From Nodosilinea sp. FACHB-131 (GTDB lineage: Bacteria; Cyanobacteriota; Cyanobacteriia; Phormidesmidales; Phormidesmidaceae), in contig NZ_JACJOF010000014.1 in the NCBI RefSeq assembly GCF_014695395.1, positions 1 to 53,637 on the forward strand: DNA of 53,637 nt. The letters run 5' to 3'. The notes beneath the pieces are model-generated. The model saw only the letters and a list, made by a program, of their open reading frames with translations. It did no database searches and had not been told where the DNA came from. Within the stretch, counting starts at the first letter, position 1. Each line of letters begins with the position of its first letter. Made by a program: the position numbers and the translations under genes. Below, in pieces: positions 17,475 to 24,477 of this stretch.

Positions 17475-17635
17475 GAGGAGGTAGGGGAGGTGAGGAAGAT
17501 GGAGGAGATAGGGAAGGTCGGGAACTAGAGAAATCCACAGAAGCCAACAAATCCTCACCCCCACTCCCTACCCCCTCACCTTCCTTACCCGCCTCATCTC
17601 CCTCACCTCCCGCTCCCCCCGCTAGCGCTGGCGCT
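17475..17635. repeat. Purine/pyrimidine-strand-biased low-complexity tract
   Basis: A G/A-rich half (GAGGTAGGGGAGGTGAGGAA and variants) is followed, after about 50 bases, by a C/T-rich half with related words (CTCCCTACCCCCTCACC). The two halves can pair. Similar tracts occur at 24331-24477, 29057-29262 and 32107-32152. No protein is expected, although an open frame runs through it. Confidence 0.6.
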
Positions 17636-17665
17636 AAACTCATGGGAACACGAAGTGGAGAGACC

Positions 17666-19072
17666 ATGACCGTTGACTACGACGCAGTGATTCTCGGCGG
17701 CACGGTGCAGGGGCGCGAGGCCGCTGCCCTGGCGGCGCGGGAGGGTGCGCGGGTAGCCCTGGTTGAGCCTCCGGGTGAGGTGGAGCGGCAGGTTCGCCGG
17801 CAGATTGTGCTTACCAGCCTAGCTCAAGCTAGAACCTCTCAGAGCCAGACCTGGGAGTCGCTGAAATCTCAGATTGGAGCGCTAGAGGCGATCGCCTATC
17901 CCCACCTGAGTCTCGATGGCCTGGCTACCAGCGGTGTGGATGTAGTGCTAGAACCCGGCCAATTTAGCCCCCGGCCAAATTTAGCAGTGACGACGTTGAC
18001 ACGGCGACTGCGATCGCGCGGCTACCTCCTTACCCCCAATACCGCGATTGCCGTCCCCGATATTCCTGGACTGGCCGAGACCCCTTACCTCACCCTCGAC
18101 ACATTGCTAGACTTGGCGGCACCGCCTGAGTCGGCGATCGTGCTGGGGCGGAGTGCGGCGGCGGTCGCCCTGGCCCAAGCCCTGGCTCAACTCGGTTGTC
18201 ACACCACCCTAGTCACCCGAGGCGACCAGCTGCTCCCCACCGAGGACCCTGATATATCGGTTTTTGTGGAAGCGCTGCTAGAGGCGGCAGGGGTAACCCT
18301 CAAGCTCAACACTCGCTTAGACGCGATCCATTACAAGGATAGCTTTGAGGTCCCGCTGGCCGATGGTGACTTACTCAAGGCTCAAACCCTGGTGCTCGCT
18401 ACCGCCTCCCACCCTGCCTTGGGGCCGCTCAACCTCAGCAGCATCGGCATTCACCCCCAACTAGTTCACGGCGTCGCCACCGCTCTACCGGTGAACGATC
18501 GCCTTGCCACCGCCCATCCCCGAGTGTTTGCCTGCGGCCCGGCCCTGGGCGGCTACTGGGCTGAGTCGACCGATCGCCAGGAGGTGGCGATCGCCCTGCA
18601 CAATGCCCTTTACTTACCCTGGCGCAAGCTGTCTTTTTTGCATCGCCCAGCTCTGCTCCACACCGCGCCAGAATATGCGCGGATTGGGCTCACCGCTGAC
18701 CAAGCCCGCTGCTGGTACGGCAGCGAAGCGACTGTGGTGCAGGTAGCTTTCGGCCAAATTCTTAAAACCCACTACGGTAGCGACATCACAGGCTTTTGCC
18801 GGTGGATAGTGCGGGCCGATGGGCAGCTGCTCGGTGCCCAGATTTGCGGCCCCGGAGCCAGCGAACTCACGCATACGGTAGCGCTGGCGATCGCCCAAAA
18901 TATTTCGCTGCCGCAGCTCGATCGGGTGCCGACGCTATCCCCCAGCCAGGCGGAGATCATTCCCCTGATGGTGAGTGAGTGGCAGCGGCAGCGCTGGCAG
19001 CACGGCACCTGGCGACGCGACTGGGCCGAGAACTGGTTTAACTGGCGGCGATCGCGGCGACGGCGGTGGTAA
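17666..19072 (+). CDS. FAD-dependent pyridine-nucleotide oxidoreductase lacking the redox-active cysteine pair (468 aa)
   Basis: The two-dinucleotide-fold layout of class I flavoprotein disulfide reductases is clear: N-terminal FAD motif (YDAVILGGTVQGREAAALAA, residues 5-24), NAD(P) motif (AIVLGRSAAAVALAQALAQL, near 155-175), the VFACGPALGGY FAD-closing motif and a C-terminal dimerisation domain (HTAPEYARIGLT). The CxxxxC motif that follows the first helix in mercuric and dihydrolipoyl reductases is absent, so it is not a disulfide reductase of that type. The start is the ATG at 17666, with GGAGAG 5 bases upstream; an ATG at 17642 is an alternative. The C-terminus is very Arg/Trp-rich. Confidence 0.82.
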   Translation: MTVDYDAVILGGTVQGREAAALAAREGARVALVEPPGEVERQVRRQIVLTSLAQARTSQSQTWESLKSQIGALEAIAYPHLSLDGLATSGVDVVLEPGQFSPRPNLAVTTLTRRLRSRGYLLTPNTAIAVPDIPGLAETPYLTLDTLLDLAAPPESAIVLGRSAAAVALAQALAQLGCHTTLVTRGDQLLPTEDPDISVFVEALLEAAGVTLKLNTRLDAIHYKDSFEVPLADGDLLKAQTLVLATASHPALGPLNLSSIGIHPQLVHGVATALPVNDRLATAHPRVFACGPALGGYWAESTDRQEVAIALHNALYLPWRKLSFLHRPALLHTAPEYARIGLTADQARCWYGSEATVVQVAFGQILKTHYGSDITGFCRWIVRADGQLLGAQICGPGASELTHTVALAIAQNISLPQLDRVPTLSPSQAEIIPLMVSEWQRQRWQHGTWRRDWAENWFNWRRSRRRRW

Positions 19073-19119
19073 TGGGCAAGGTGGCGAAGATAAGGGGGTT
19101 GGGGAAGGTGGGGAAGGGT

Positions 19120-19977
19120 TTAGCGTAAACTTTCGCAGGCAACGCCGTCGTCATCGCCATCTAGACGATGGGGGTCGCCGGAAGAGGCGTTGAGCACGGC
19201 CTGAGCCTGTTCCCAGGTGGTGAAGTCGCCACAGTCGCAGTCACTAGAGACACAGGCAGGTGCGTTGGCCGAGTCCGCCGTCGGAGACGGGTTAACGGGG
19301 ACTGGTACAACAGCCGGAGGTGGATTGGTCGGAGTTGGGGATGCCTCGCCCCGACGAAAATCCCAGGGCATGGTGGGGTTGGGCTGGCTCCAAAAGTTGC
19401 GCTCAGCATTGCGGGCGGCAGCTTCGGCCTGGCGGTAGTCATCAGCGGTGGCGGCGCAGCCAGAAATGTATTGTTCGTAGACGACGGCATACCCCTCACG
19501 CACCAGTTGCAGCCCAACTGATTCACCGCCGCTGTAGATTTCAGCCACGGTCCTGCCGTAGCGATCGCGCTCAATCGCCCGCACCTCCACCGGCTGCCCG
19601 GTTGAAATTACCTGCCGCAGCCGCAGCGTTGCCTCGGGGCCGAAGGCTTGACTGCTTTCAGGTGCATCCACACAGGCCAGACGAATAGTGACTGGGCCAT
19701 CCTGCCCCTCCACACGCAGGGTATCGCCATCGCCCACAGAAACTACGGTTGCGGTGGGTAGGGTTTTAGCGGCGGCTTGGTGCGCGTCTTGAGCAGTGAC
19801 GGCTGGTAAAGAATTTTGCTCACTGGCTGAAGCCTCGGCATTCTCTGTTTCGCTAAACGGGGCACCAATAGCCTCTACCTCAGGCAAGGCCGAGCACCCA
19901 GACACTAGTAACAGTCCTAAACTAGACAACCCCTCAATCAGGGTCGTCACATATCGACTTCGGGTTAGGGGCATCAT
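19120..19977 (-). CDS. Thermonuclease-like lipoprotein with Excalibur domain (285 aa)
   Basis: The N-terminus has a hydrophobic stretch and lipobox LVSGC (Cys28), so it is probably a lipoprotein. Residues about 75-200 match staphylococcal-nuclease-like enzymes: VVSVGDGDTLRVEG, IRLACVDAPESS, ERDRYGRTVAEIY. After a Pro/Thr linker, the C-terminus is an Excalibur calcium-binding motif (CGDFTTWEQAQAVL.., LDGDDDGVACESL). Together this suggests a calcium-dependent extracytoplasmic nuclease, perhaps for nucleic-acid scavenging. The start is the first of two adjacent ATGs. It is convergent with the oxidoreductase gene, with about 50 bases between stops. Confidence 0.88.
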   Translation of the reverse strand: MMPLTRSRYVTTLIEGLSSLGLLLVSGCSALPEVEAIGAPFSETENAEASASEQNSLPAVTAQDAHQAAAKTLPTATVVSVGDGDTLRVEGQDGPVTIRLACVDAPESSQAFGPEATLRLRQVISTGQPVEVRAIERDRYGRTVAEIYSGGESVGLQLVREGYAVVYEQYISGCAATADDYRQAEAAARNAERNFWSQPNPTMPWDFRRGEASPTPTNPPPAVVPVPVNPSPTADSANAPACVSSDCDCGDFTTWEQAQAVLNASSGDPHRLDGDDDGVACESLR

Positions 19978-20175
19978 TGGGGCCGGTTATGCGATCGCTA
20001 GTTTCACAAAGGATGTCACCCTCTATACCAAGGATACCTATCCCAGTGATGCAGTTCCGGCAAGAACGCACTCAATCTAGCCAGATCAGGAGACCGCGAT
20101 TCGCGAAGCATAAAACCTACGGCATCCCAGAAACGGGAGCCGACCCGAAACGAGTATCCGTTCCAGAATCGCTTC

Positions 20176-20360
20176 CCTAGCCTAACCTCAGTTCGGGTTA
20201 GGCATAGTTAAGCGATGTTTCCCGGCAGCCCTCTCCCCCAGCCCCTCTCCCACGAGGAGAGGGGAGCCAGAAGCGCTCAAAGTCCCTCTCCCTAAGGGAG
20301 AGGGATTTAGGGAGAGGGCCACAACGATGCCGGGCTTATCCCGAACTCAGGTTAGCCTAG
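20176..20360. mobile_element. MITE-like palindromic element, about 185 bp
   Basis: Imperfect terminal inverted repeats, CCTAGCCTAACCTCAGTTCG at the left (from 20176) and its near reverse complement (CGAACTCAGGTTAGCCTAGG, ending at 20361), bound a core with two strong hairpins. These are CCCCTCTCC/GAGAGGGG near 20235-20262 and CCCTCTCCC-TAA-GGGAGAGGG near 20283-20304. No open frame encodes a transposase. The right end lies 2 bases from the cupS stop codon. The structure fits a non-autonomous miniature element or a REP-like repeat; I could not identify a target-site duplication. Confidence 0.5.
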
Positions 20361-20362
20361 GT

Positions 20363-20773
20363 TTATCCCATCAACATGACGGTATCCAGCACGTGAATAA
20401 TGCCGTTGTCGGCCTCAATATCGGCAGCGAGCACCGTGGCATTTTTCACCTCGAACGCCTCATCCTCAATGGGGCTATGGATGGGAATGGGCGCACCTTC
20501 GAGAGAATCCACGGTACCGAGTTTGATCAAGTCATCCTTGGTGTGTTTGCCCGCCACCACGTGAAACTTGAGAATGCGGCCCAGCTGGGGCGGATTCTGC
20601 ACCAGGGTTTGCACCGTGCCGGGGGGCAGCTTGGCAAAGGCAGCATCATTCGGCGCAAAGACTGTGAACGGGCCAGGGCTTTGCAGCGCTTCGACCAACC
20701 CAGCAGCTTGAACAGCCGCAACCAGGGTGGAGAAGCCTTCGGTGTTGACAGCAATATCGACGATGGTAGGCAT
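20363..20773 (-). CDS. cupS: Fasciclin-domain protein CupS of the NDH-1MS CO2-uptake complex (136 aa)
   Basis: This is a single FAS1 domain: [20 protein letters not shown] at the start, the signature [14 protein letters not shown] and the C-terminal [13 protein letters not shown] motif. In cyanobacteria a FAS1 protein of this length encoded after ndhF3-ndhD3-cupA is CupS, a peripheral subunit of the low-CO2-inducible NDH-1MS complex on the thylakoid membrane. The start is the ATG at 20773; the frame extends upstream only through repeat sequence. No Shine-Dalgarno is seen, because the start is abutted by the TACCCATCCACCCCC repeat. Confidence 0.9.
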   Translation of the reverse strand: MPTIVDIAVNTEGFSTLVAAVQAAGLVEALQSPGPFTVFAPNDAAFAKLPPGTVQTLVQNPPQLGRILKFHVVAGKHTKDDLIKLGTVDSLEGAPIPIHSPIEDEAFEVKNATVLAADIEADNGIIHVLDTVMLMG

Positions 20774-20840
20774 GGGGGTGGATGGGTAACAGGGTGGATG
20801 GGTAACAGGGTGGATGGGTAACAGGGTGGATGGGTGAGGG
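20774..20840. repeat. TGGATGGGTAACAGGG tandem repeat upstream of cupS
   Basis: Three to four copies of a 16-bp unit (GGTGGATGGGTAACAG) lie directly against the cupS start codon. On the transcribed strand the leader reads TTACCCATCCACCCCC then ATG. The copies are nearly identical, so copy number may vary. Confidence 0.8.
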
Positions 20841-20885
20841 GGTGACGAGGACGCTGACTCATCCACCCATCCATCATCGACTCAT

Positions 20886-22181
20886 CTACCGGTATTCCTG
20901 CCGCTGAACATCCCGCAACCGGGCTTCAGGGCGCACAAAGCGATCCATTTGGGCTTCGAAGAACTGGCGGTTGGCCATCAGGTGGCGAGGGTTTTGGTCA
21001 TCTAGGGGGTAGAGCAGCGCTGCCCGCAGGGCTTGGATCACCGCTGAGGTGACGTTGTACATCGATCGCTGAAAGGTGATCCCCAGCTGAATCAGCATGT
21101 CGTCTTCACCGCGACAGTGCTGCTGGTAATACTCCAGCAGATAGGGCGGCAGGAAATGCAACATGTCCTGCATCAGCAGGGTGGGGGGAATGCCCGCGCT
21201 GCCCACGGGGAAAACATCGGCATAGAGAATGCCGTAGTGGAAATCGTTTTGATCCTGGGGCACCTGCCCAGCCTGGGCGTTATAGGATTTGGTGCCTCGG
21301 AAGGGGGCGGTGCGATAGAACACGGCTTCGACGTAGGGCAAAGCCGCTTCATACAGCCAGGTGAACCCACAGGATTTGGGAATCAGCTCAAAGCATTCGT
21401 CACCCACATAGACGTGGTGGTAGATGGGCCGACCGGCAACAGCAAAGATGCCGTTGACCAAAAAGTTCATGGCGTCGGGGACGCCTGCAAAGCCGCCTTC
21501 ATCGTAGATGTCGCTCATCTCGAAGAAGACTGGGGCCATCACTTCCCAGAACAAGCCCAGATTGGAATAGTAGGAGAGTTCACGGCATTTTTCGTAGAAC
21601 ATCTCGGGGAAAAGCTTGTGCAGCCCCAGCATGGCCGGATTGCCCTTGAAATAGGCGCGAATGGCGCGATCGCACGCCGCCTTATATTCCTCGGTATATA
21701 AATAGTCGTTGAACCGCCCGCCCATATCCTGGTGCCAGAGCATAGCCCGCATGCAGGCTTCGGCAAACTCCATGTTGACGCGATCGTGCCACAGGTGGTG
21801 GAACAGTTTGGGCAGCTTGCGCTTCAGCTCGCCCTTTTCCATAAATTCCAGCAGCTCCGGGTGGGCCGTAGCTTCCCCTCGCCAAATCCGCAGATCGGCG
21901 GTGTCGCCCGCATAGTGGTTGGGCAGGTCAAGGTACTCCTGAGGCAAGAAGTACTTAAACGCCGGGATCGGATTCAAAAACACCCGCTCGGCAATGTAGA
22001 GCAGGTCGCGCCAGTAGAAATCCATCGGCACGGCATAGGCCTTGTAGATGCCGATGATCTGCATCAAGTTTTCCGGCGTGTCGGGCAGCATTGAGCCGCC
22101 GGCCTCCAGCCGGTGAACCACATCAGCGTGGGGGTGGGTGGAGGGGGGGATTAGGGTTTGGGGTTGGGTGAGGGTGGGCAT
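20886..22181 (-). CDS. cupA: CO2 hydration protein CupA (ChpY-type) (431 aa)
   Basis: The sequence matches the CO2-hydration (ChpX/ChpY) family almost throughout: MLPDTPENLMQIIGIYKAYA, DFYWRDLLYIAERVFLNPIP, FHHLWHDRVNMEFAEACMRA and NDFHYGILYADVFPVGSAGI. CupA-type proteins sit on the NDH-1 membrane arm and convert CO2 to bicarbonate, coupled to electron flow. The position after ndhF3 and ndhD3 and before cupS identifies the low-CO2-inducible form. The start is the ATG at 22181; the first 20 residues are low-complexity (Pro/Thr/Ser). A Nudix gene in the opposite orientation separates it from ndhD3, so it probably has its own promoter or depends on read-through. Confidence 0.93.
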   Translation of the reverse strand: MPTLTQPQTLIPPSTHPHADVVHRLEAGGSMLPDTPENLMQIIGIYKAYAVPMDFYWRDLLYIAERVFLNPIPAFKYFLPQEYLDLPNHYAGDTADLRIWRGEATAHPELLEFMEKGELKRKLPKLFHHLWHDRVNMEFAEACMRAMLWHQDMGGRFNDYLYTEEYKAACDRAIRAYFKGNPAMLGLHKLFPEMFYEKCRELSYYSNLGLFWEVMAPVFFEMSDIYDEGGFAGVPDAMNFLVNGIFAVAGRPIYHHVYVGDECFELIPKSCGFTWLYEAALPYVEAVFYRTAPFRGTKSYNAQAGQVPQDQNDFHYGILYADVFPVGSAGIPPTLLMQDMLHFLPPYLLEYYQQHCRGEDDMLIQLGITFQRSMYNVTSAVIQALRAALLYPLDDQNPRHLMANRQFFEAQMDRFVRPEARLRDVQRQEYR

Positions 22182-22216
22182 AGGGGTGGATGGGTAGAGG
22201 GTGGATGGGTAGGAGA
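22182..22216. repeat. GGGTGGATGGGTAG repeat upstream of cupA
   Basis: Two copies of a GGGTGGATGGGTAG unit abut the cupA start codon, giving CTACCCATCCACCCCT then ATG on the coding strand. This is the same family as the repeats upstream of cupS and ndhD3. Confidence 0.75.
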
Positions 22217-22238
22217 GTTATGAATGATGAGGAAGTAG

Positions 22239-22255
22239 GGTGGGCACTGCCCACC
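22239..22255. repeat. Short palindromic repeat GGTGGGCA-C-TGCCCACC
   Basis: This 17-bp palindrome, GGTGGGCACTGCCCACC, has an 8-bp stem and a one-base centre. It lies between the divergent cupA and Nudix genes and is followed by ATCCAGAC. A copy differing by one base occurs at 34193-34209 with similar flanks (GTAGGG before, AT after), indicating a dispersed REP-like element. Confidence 0.65.
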
Positions 22256-22300
22256 ATCCAGACTGCTGTAGGCTAAATTCGTTCAACTAGGGATTTCACG

Positions 22301-22729
22301 ATGGGCAAAAAAGCGCGAGTTCGGCCAATTTCGATCTGTTTGCTGCGGCGGGGCGACGAGATTTTGGTGCATGAGAGCTACGACTCAGTGAAAGAGCGGG
22401 GCTTTGCACGGCCTCTGGGAGGCGGTATTGATTTTGGGGAAACCAGCGCAGCGGCGGCGATTCGCGAAATCAAAGAGGAACTGGGAGCCGACATTGCTGG
22501 GGTGGAGCTGCTGGGCATCGTGGAAAACATCTTTGTCTACGAGGGCGAGCCGGGGCACGAAATCGTGTTTGTCTACGACGGGCGATTTGTGGATGAGTCG
22601 CTCTACGGTCAGGAGAGCTTAGATGTGGTGGAGGGAAAGCGGCAGTTTAAGGCGGTTTGGCGATCGCCCGCCGACCTCCGCGATGGCCCCCACCGCCTGG
22701 TTCCCGAACAGCTCTGGGATTTCCTCTGA
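22301..22729 (+). CDS. Nudix hydrolase (142 aa)
   Basis: A complete Nudix box is present at residues 41-63 (G-x5-E-x7-REIKEELGA), with all the metal-binding glutamates. The rest of the fold fits: an N-terminal RPISICLLRRGDEILV strand pair and a C-terminal WRSPADLRDGPHRLVPEQ. Nudix enzymes hydrolyse nucleoside diphosphates linked to another group; this member's substrate is not evident. The gene lies on the plus strand between ndhD3 and cupA, both on the minus strand, which is unusual for that cluster. Its stop is 35 bases from the ndhD3 stop. Confidence 0.9.
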   Translation: MGKKARVRPISICLLRRGDEILVHESYDSVKERGFARPLGGGIDFGETSAAAAIREIKEELGADIAGVELLGIVENIFVYEGEPGHEIVFVYDGRFVDESLYGQESLDVVEGKRQFKAVWRSPADLRDGPHRLVPEQLWDFL

Positions 22730-22764
22730 TTTCAACCGATCGCCGTTAGCCCATGGGCTCTGGG

Positions 22765-24330
22765 TCATGGCAGAGCGGGGAGGGTAGCGACGGGGAAGGC
22801 GATCGCGGCATCAGGTTGAACCTCATCGGGGATCTGCTGAATGACCTCATCGGCGACGACCTCAGTGGTCATGATCGGAATGTTAGCCACCATCAGGCTG
22901 GCCGTCGGTTCGCCCCACTTCACCAGCCAGTTGGGCTGAATGCCGAGGAAGAGAATCAGCCCCGCGAGAATATAGGCGGGCAGTTTTTCGGAGAAGGTGA
23001 CCTTGGGGAAGTAGGCGATCGCATTGTCCAGCCGCCCAAAGCAGGTGCGGTTGAGCAAAATCACGAAGTACACCGCCGTCAGGCCCGTGCCAATTACCCC
23101 CAGCAGGGTCTGCACTGGGTAGGCCGCATAGCTGCCCTGGAACACCAGAAACTCGGTCACAAACCCCACTAAGCCAGGGATGCCGGCGCTGGCCATGCCC
23201 CCCAGCACCAGCAGGGAGCTGACCATGGGCAACCCCCGCACCGGGTTCATCAGCCCGTTCAACACATCCAGTTCGCGGGTGCCAACTTTGGTTTCGATCA
23301 CCCCGACCAGGTGAAAGAGGATGGCCAGAATAATGCCGTGGGAAACCATTTGGCTAAGGGCTCCGGTCAGCGCCAGGTCAGTCATCGCCGCGCCGCCCAG
23401 CAGCACGTAGCCCATGTGACCGATCGAGCTGTAGGCCACCATGCGCTTGATATCTTTTTGGGCGATCGCCGTCACTGCCCCATAGAGCACGCTCACTGCC
23501 GCCCACCCCGCCAGGTAGGGCGAAAACTGCGCCCAGGCATCAGGGAACAGCCCTAGGCCGAAGCGAAATAGACCGTAGGTACCGAGCTTAGCCAGCACCC
23601 CGCCCAGCATCATCGCCACCGGAGTCGAGGCCGACACATAGGTATCGGGCAGCCAGGTGTGAAACGGCACCAGGGGAATTTTGATGCCAAAGGCCACCAG
23701 CAGCAGCCCCAGCAGCACTCCCTGCCACACCATCGGCAGGTCATGGCCCATCACCGCATAGTAGGTGAAGTCTTTAGCGCCGCTGAGCCAGACCGTGCCC
23801 AAAAATCCCGCCAGCATCAGCGCCCCAGACAGCGCTGTGTAGAGCAAAAACTTGGTGGCCGCATAGGCTTTCTTCTCACCGCCCCAGATGGCGATCAGCA
23901 GATACAGGGGCACCAGCTCAATTTCGTAGAGCAAGAAGAACAGCATCAGGTTCTGAGCCACAAAGGCCCCCGCCACGCCGCTGCTCACCAGCAGCATCAG
24001 GCTGTAAAAGAGTCGGGGTCGCTCAATGGTTGGATTACTGCTCCAAATGGCGATCCAGGTGATCAGGCTATTCAGCGCCACCATCAGCAGCGAGAGGCCA
24101 TCCAGGCTGAGCTCATAGTTGAGCCCCAGGGCGGGCAGCCAAGGCAAAAATTCGTGGAACTGAAAGCCGCCAAAGGCCAGGTCGAACTGGGTAAACAGCC
24201 AAATGGTCCACAGCAGGGCGGCACCGGAGGCAAGCAGGGCACCGTTGCGGGCCTGCTGGCTGGGGAGGCCGGGCCAAAGGGAGATGGCGATCGCGCCGAG
24301 GAGGGGGATTAGGAGGAGGGGGGTGAGCAT
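22765..24330 (-). CDS. ndhD3: NADH-quinone oxidoreductase subunit 4, NdhD3 (521 aa)
   Basis: This is a polytopic protein of the NuoM/NdhD family with about 14 hydrophobic segments. Family blocks include LLYEIELVPLYLLIAIWGGE, VPFHTWLPDTYVSASTPVAM and KDIKRMVAYSSIGHMGYVLL. It forms one antiporter-like subunit of the distal membrane arm of NDH-1. Genomic order after ndhF and before cupA/cupS marks it as the D3 form used for CO2 uptake. The ATG at 24330 is preferred; the frame extends upstream through a Ser/Pro-rich repeat translation with no family match. No Shine-Dalgarno is present in the repeat leader. Confidence 0.92.
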   Translation of the reverse strand: MLTPLLLIPLLGAIAISLWPGLPSQQARNGALLASGAALLWTIWLFTQFDLAFGGFQFHEFLPWLPALGLNYELSLDGLSLLMVALNSLITWIAIWSSNPTIERPRLFYSLMLLVSSGVAGAFVAQNLMLFFLLYEIELVPLYLLIAIWGGEKKAYAATKFLLYTALSGALMLAGFLGTVWLSGAKDFTYYAVMGHDLPMVWQGVLLGLLLVAFGIKIPLVPFHTWLPDTYVSASTPVAMMLGGVLAKLGTYGLFRFGLGLFPDAWAQFSPYLAGWAAVSVLYGAVTAIAQKDIKRMVAYSSIGHMGYVLLGGAAMTDLALTGALSQMVSHGIILAILFHLVGVIETKVGTRELDVLNGLMNPVRGLPMVSSLLVLGGMASAGIPGLVGFVTEFLVFQGSYAAYPVQTLLGVIGTGLTAVYFVILLNRTCFGRLDNAIAYFPKVTFSEKLPAYILAGLILFLGIQPNWLVKWGEPTASLMVANIPIMTTEVVADEVIQQIPDEVQPDAAIAFPVATLPALP

Positions 24331-24477
24331 GGGAGTGGATGGGTAGGGGGTGGATGGGGAGATGGGGAGATGGGGAGATGGGGAGGATGGGGGAGATGGG
24401 GGAGATGGGGATGATAAGGGAGATGGGGATGACGTCAATTCCCGACCTTCCTCACCTTCCTTACCTTCCTCACCCTC
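24331..24477. repeat. Low-complexity GGATGGGTA / GGGGAGAT repeat tract between ndhF3 and ndhD3
   Basis: The 147 bases between the two ndh genes consist of TGGATGGGTAGGGGG repeats, then GGGGAGAT units in tandem and G/A-rich words, ending with CTTCCTCACC-type words on the opposite strand. The first repeat abuts the ndhD3 start codon. No gene is expected. Confidence 0.8.

Noticed and set aside
17252..17665. Long N-terminal extension of the flavin oxidoreductase
   Set aside because: It is antisense to ppx and then repeat sequence; the FAD motif starts just after the ATG at 17666.
20774..20866. N-terminal extension of CupS
   Set aside because: It is the translation of the TGGATGGGTA repeat; the fasciclin domain begins at the ATG at 20773.
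24331..24438. N-terminal extension of NdhD3 rich in Ser and Pro
   Set aside because: It is the translation of simple repeat DNA; the family sequence begins at the ATG at 24330.
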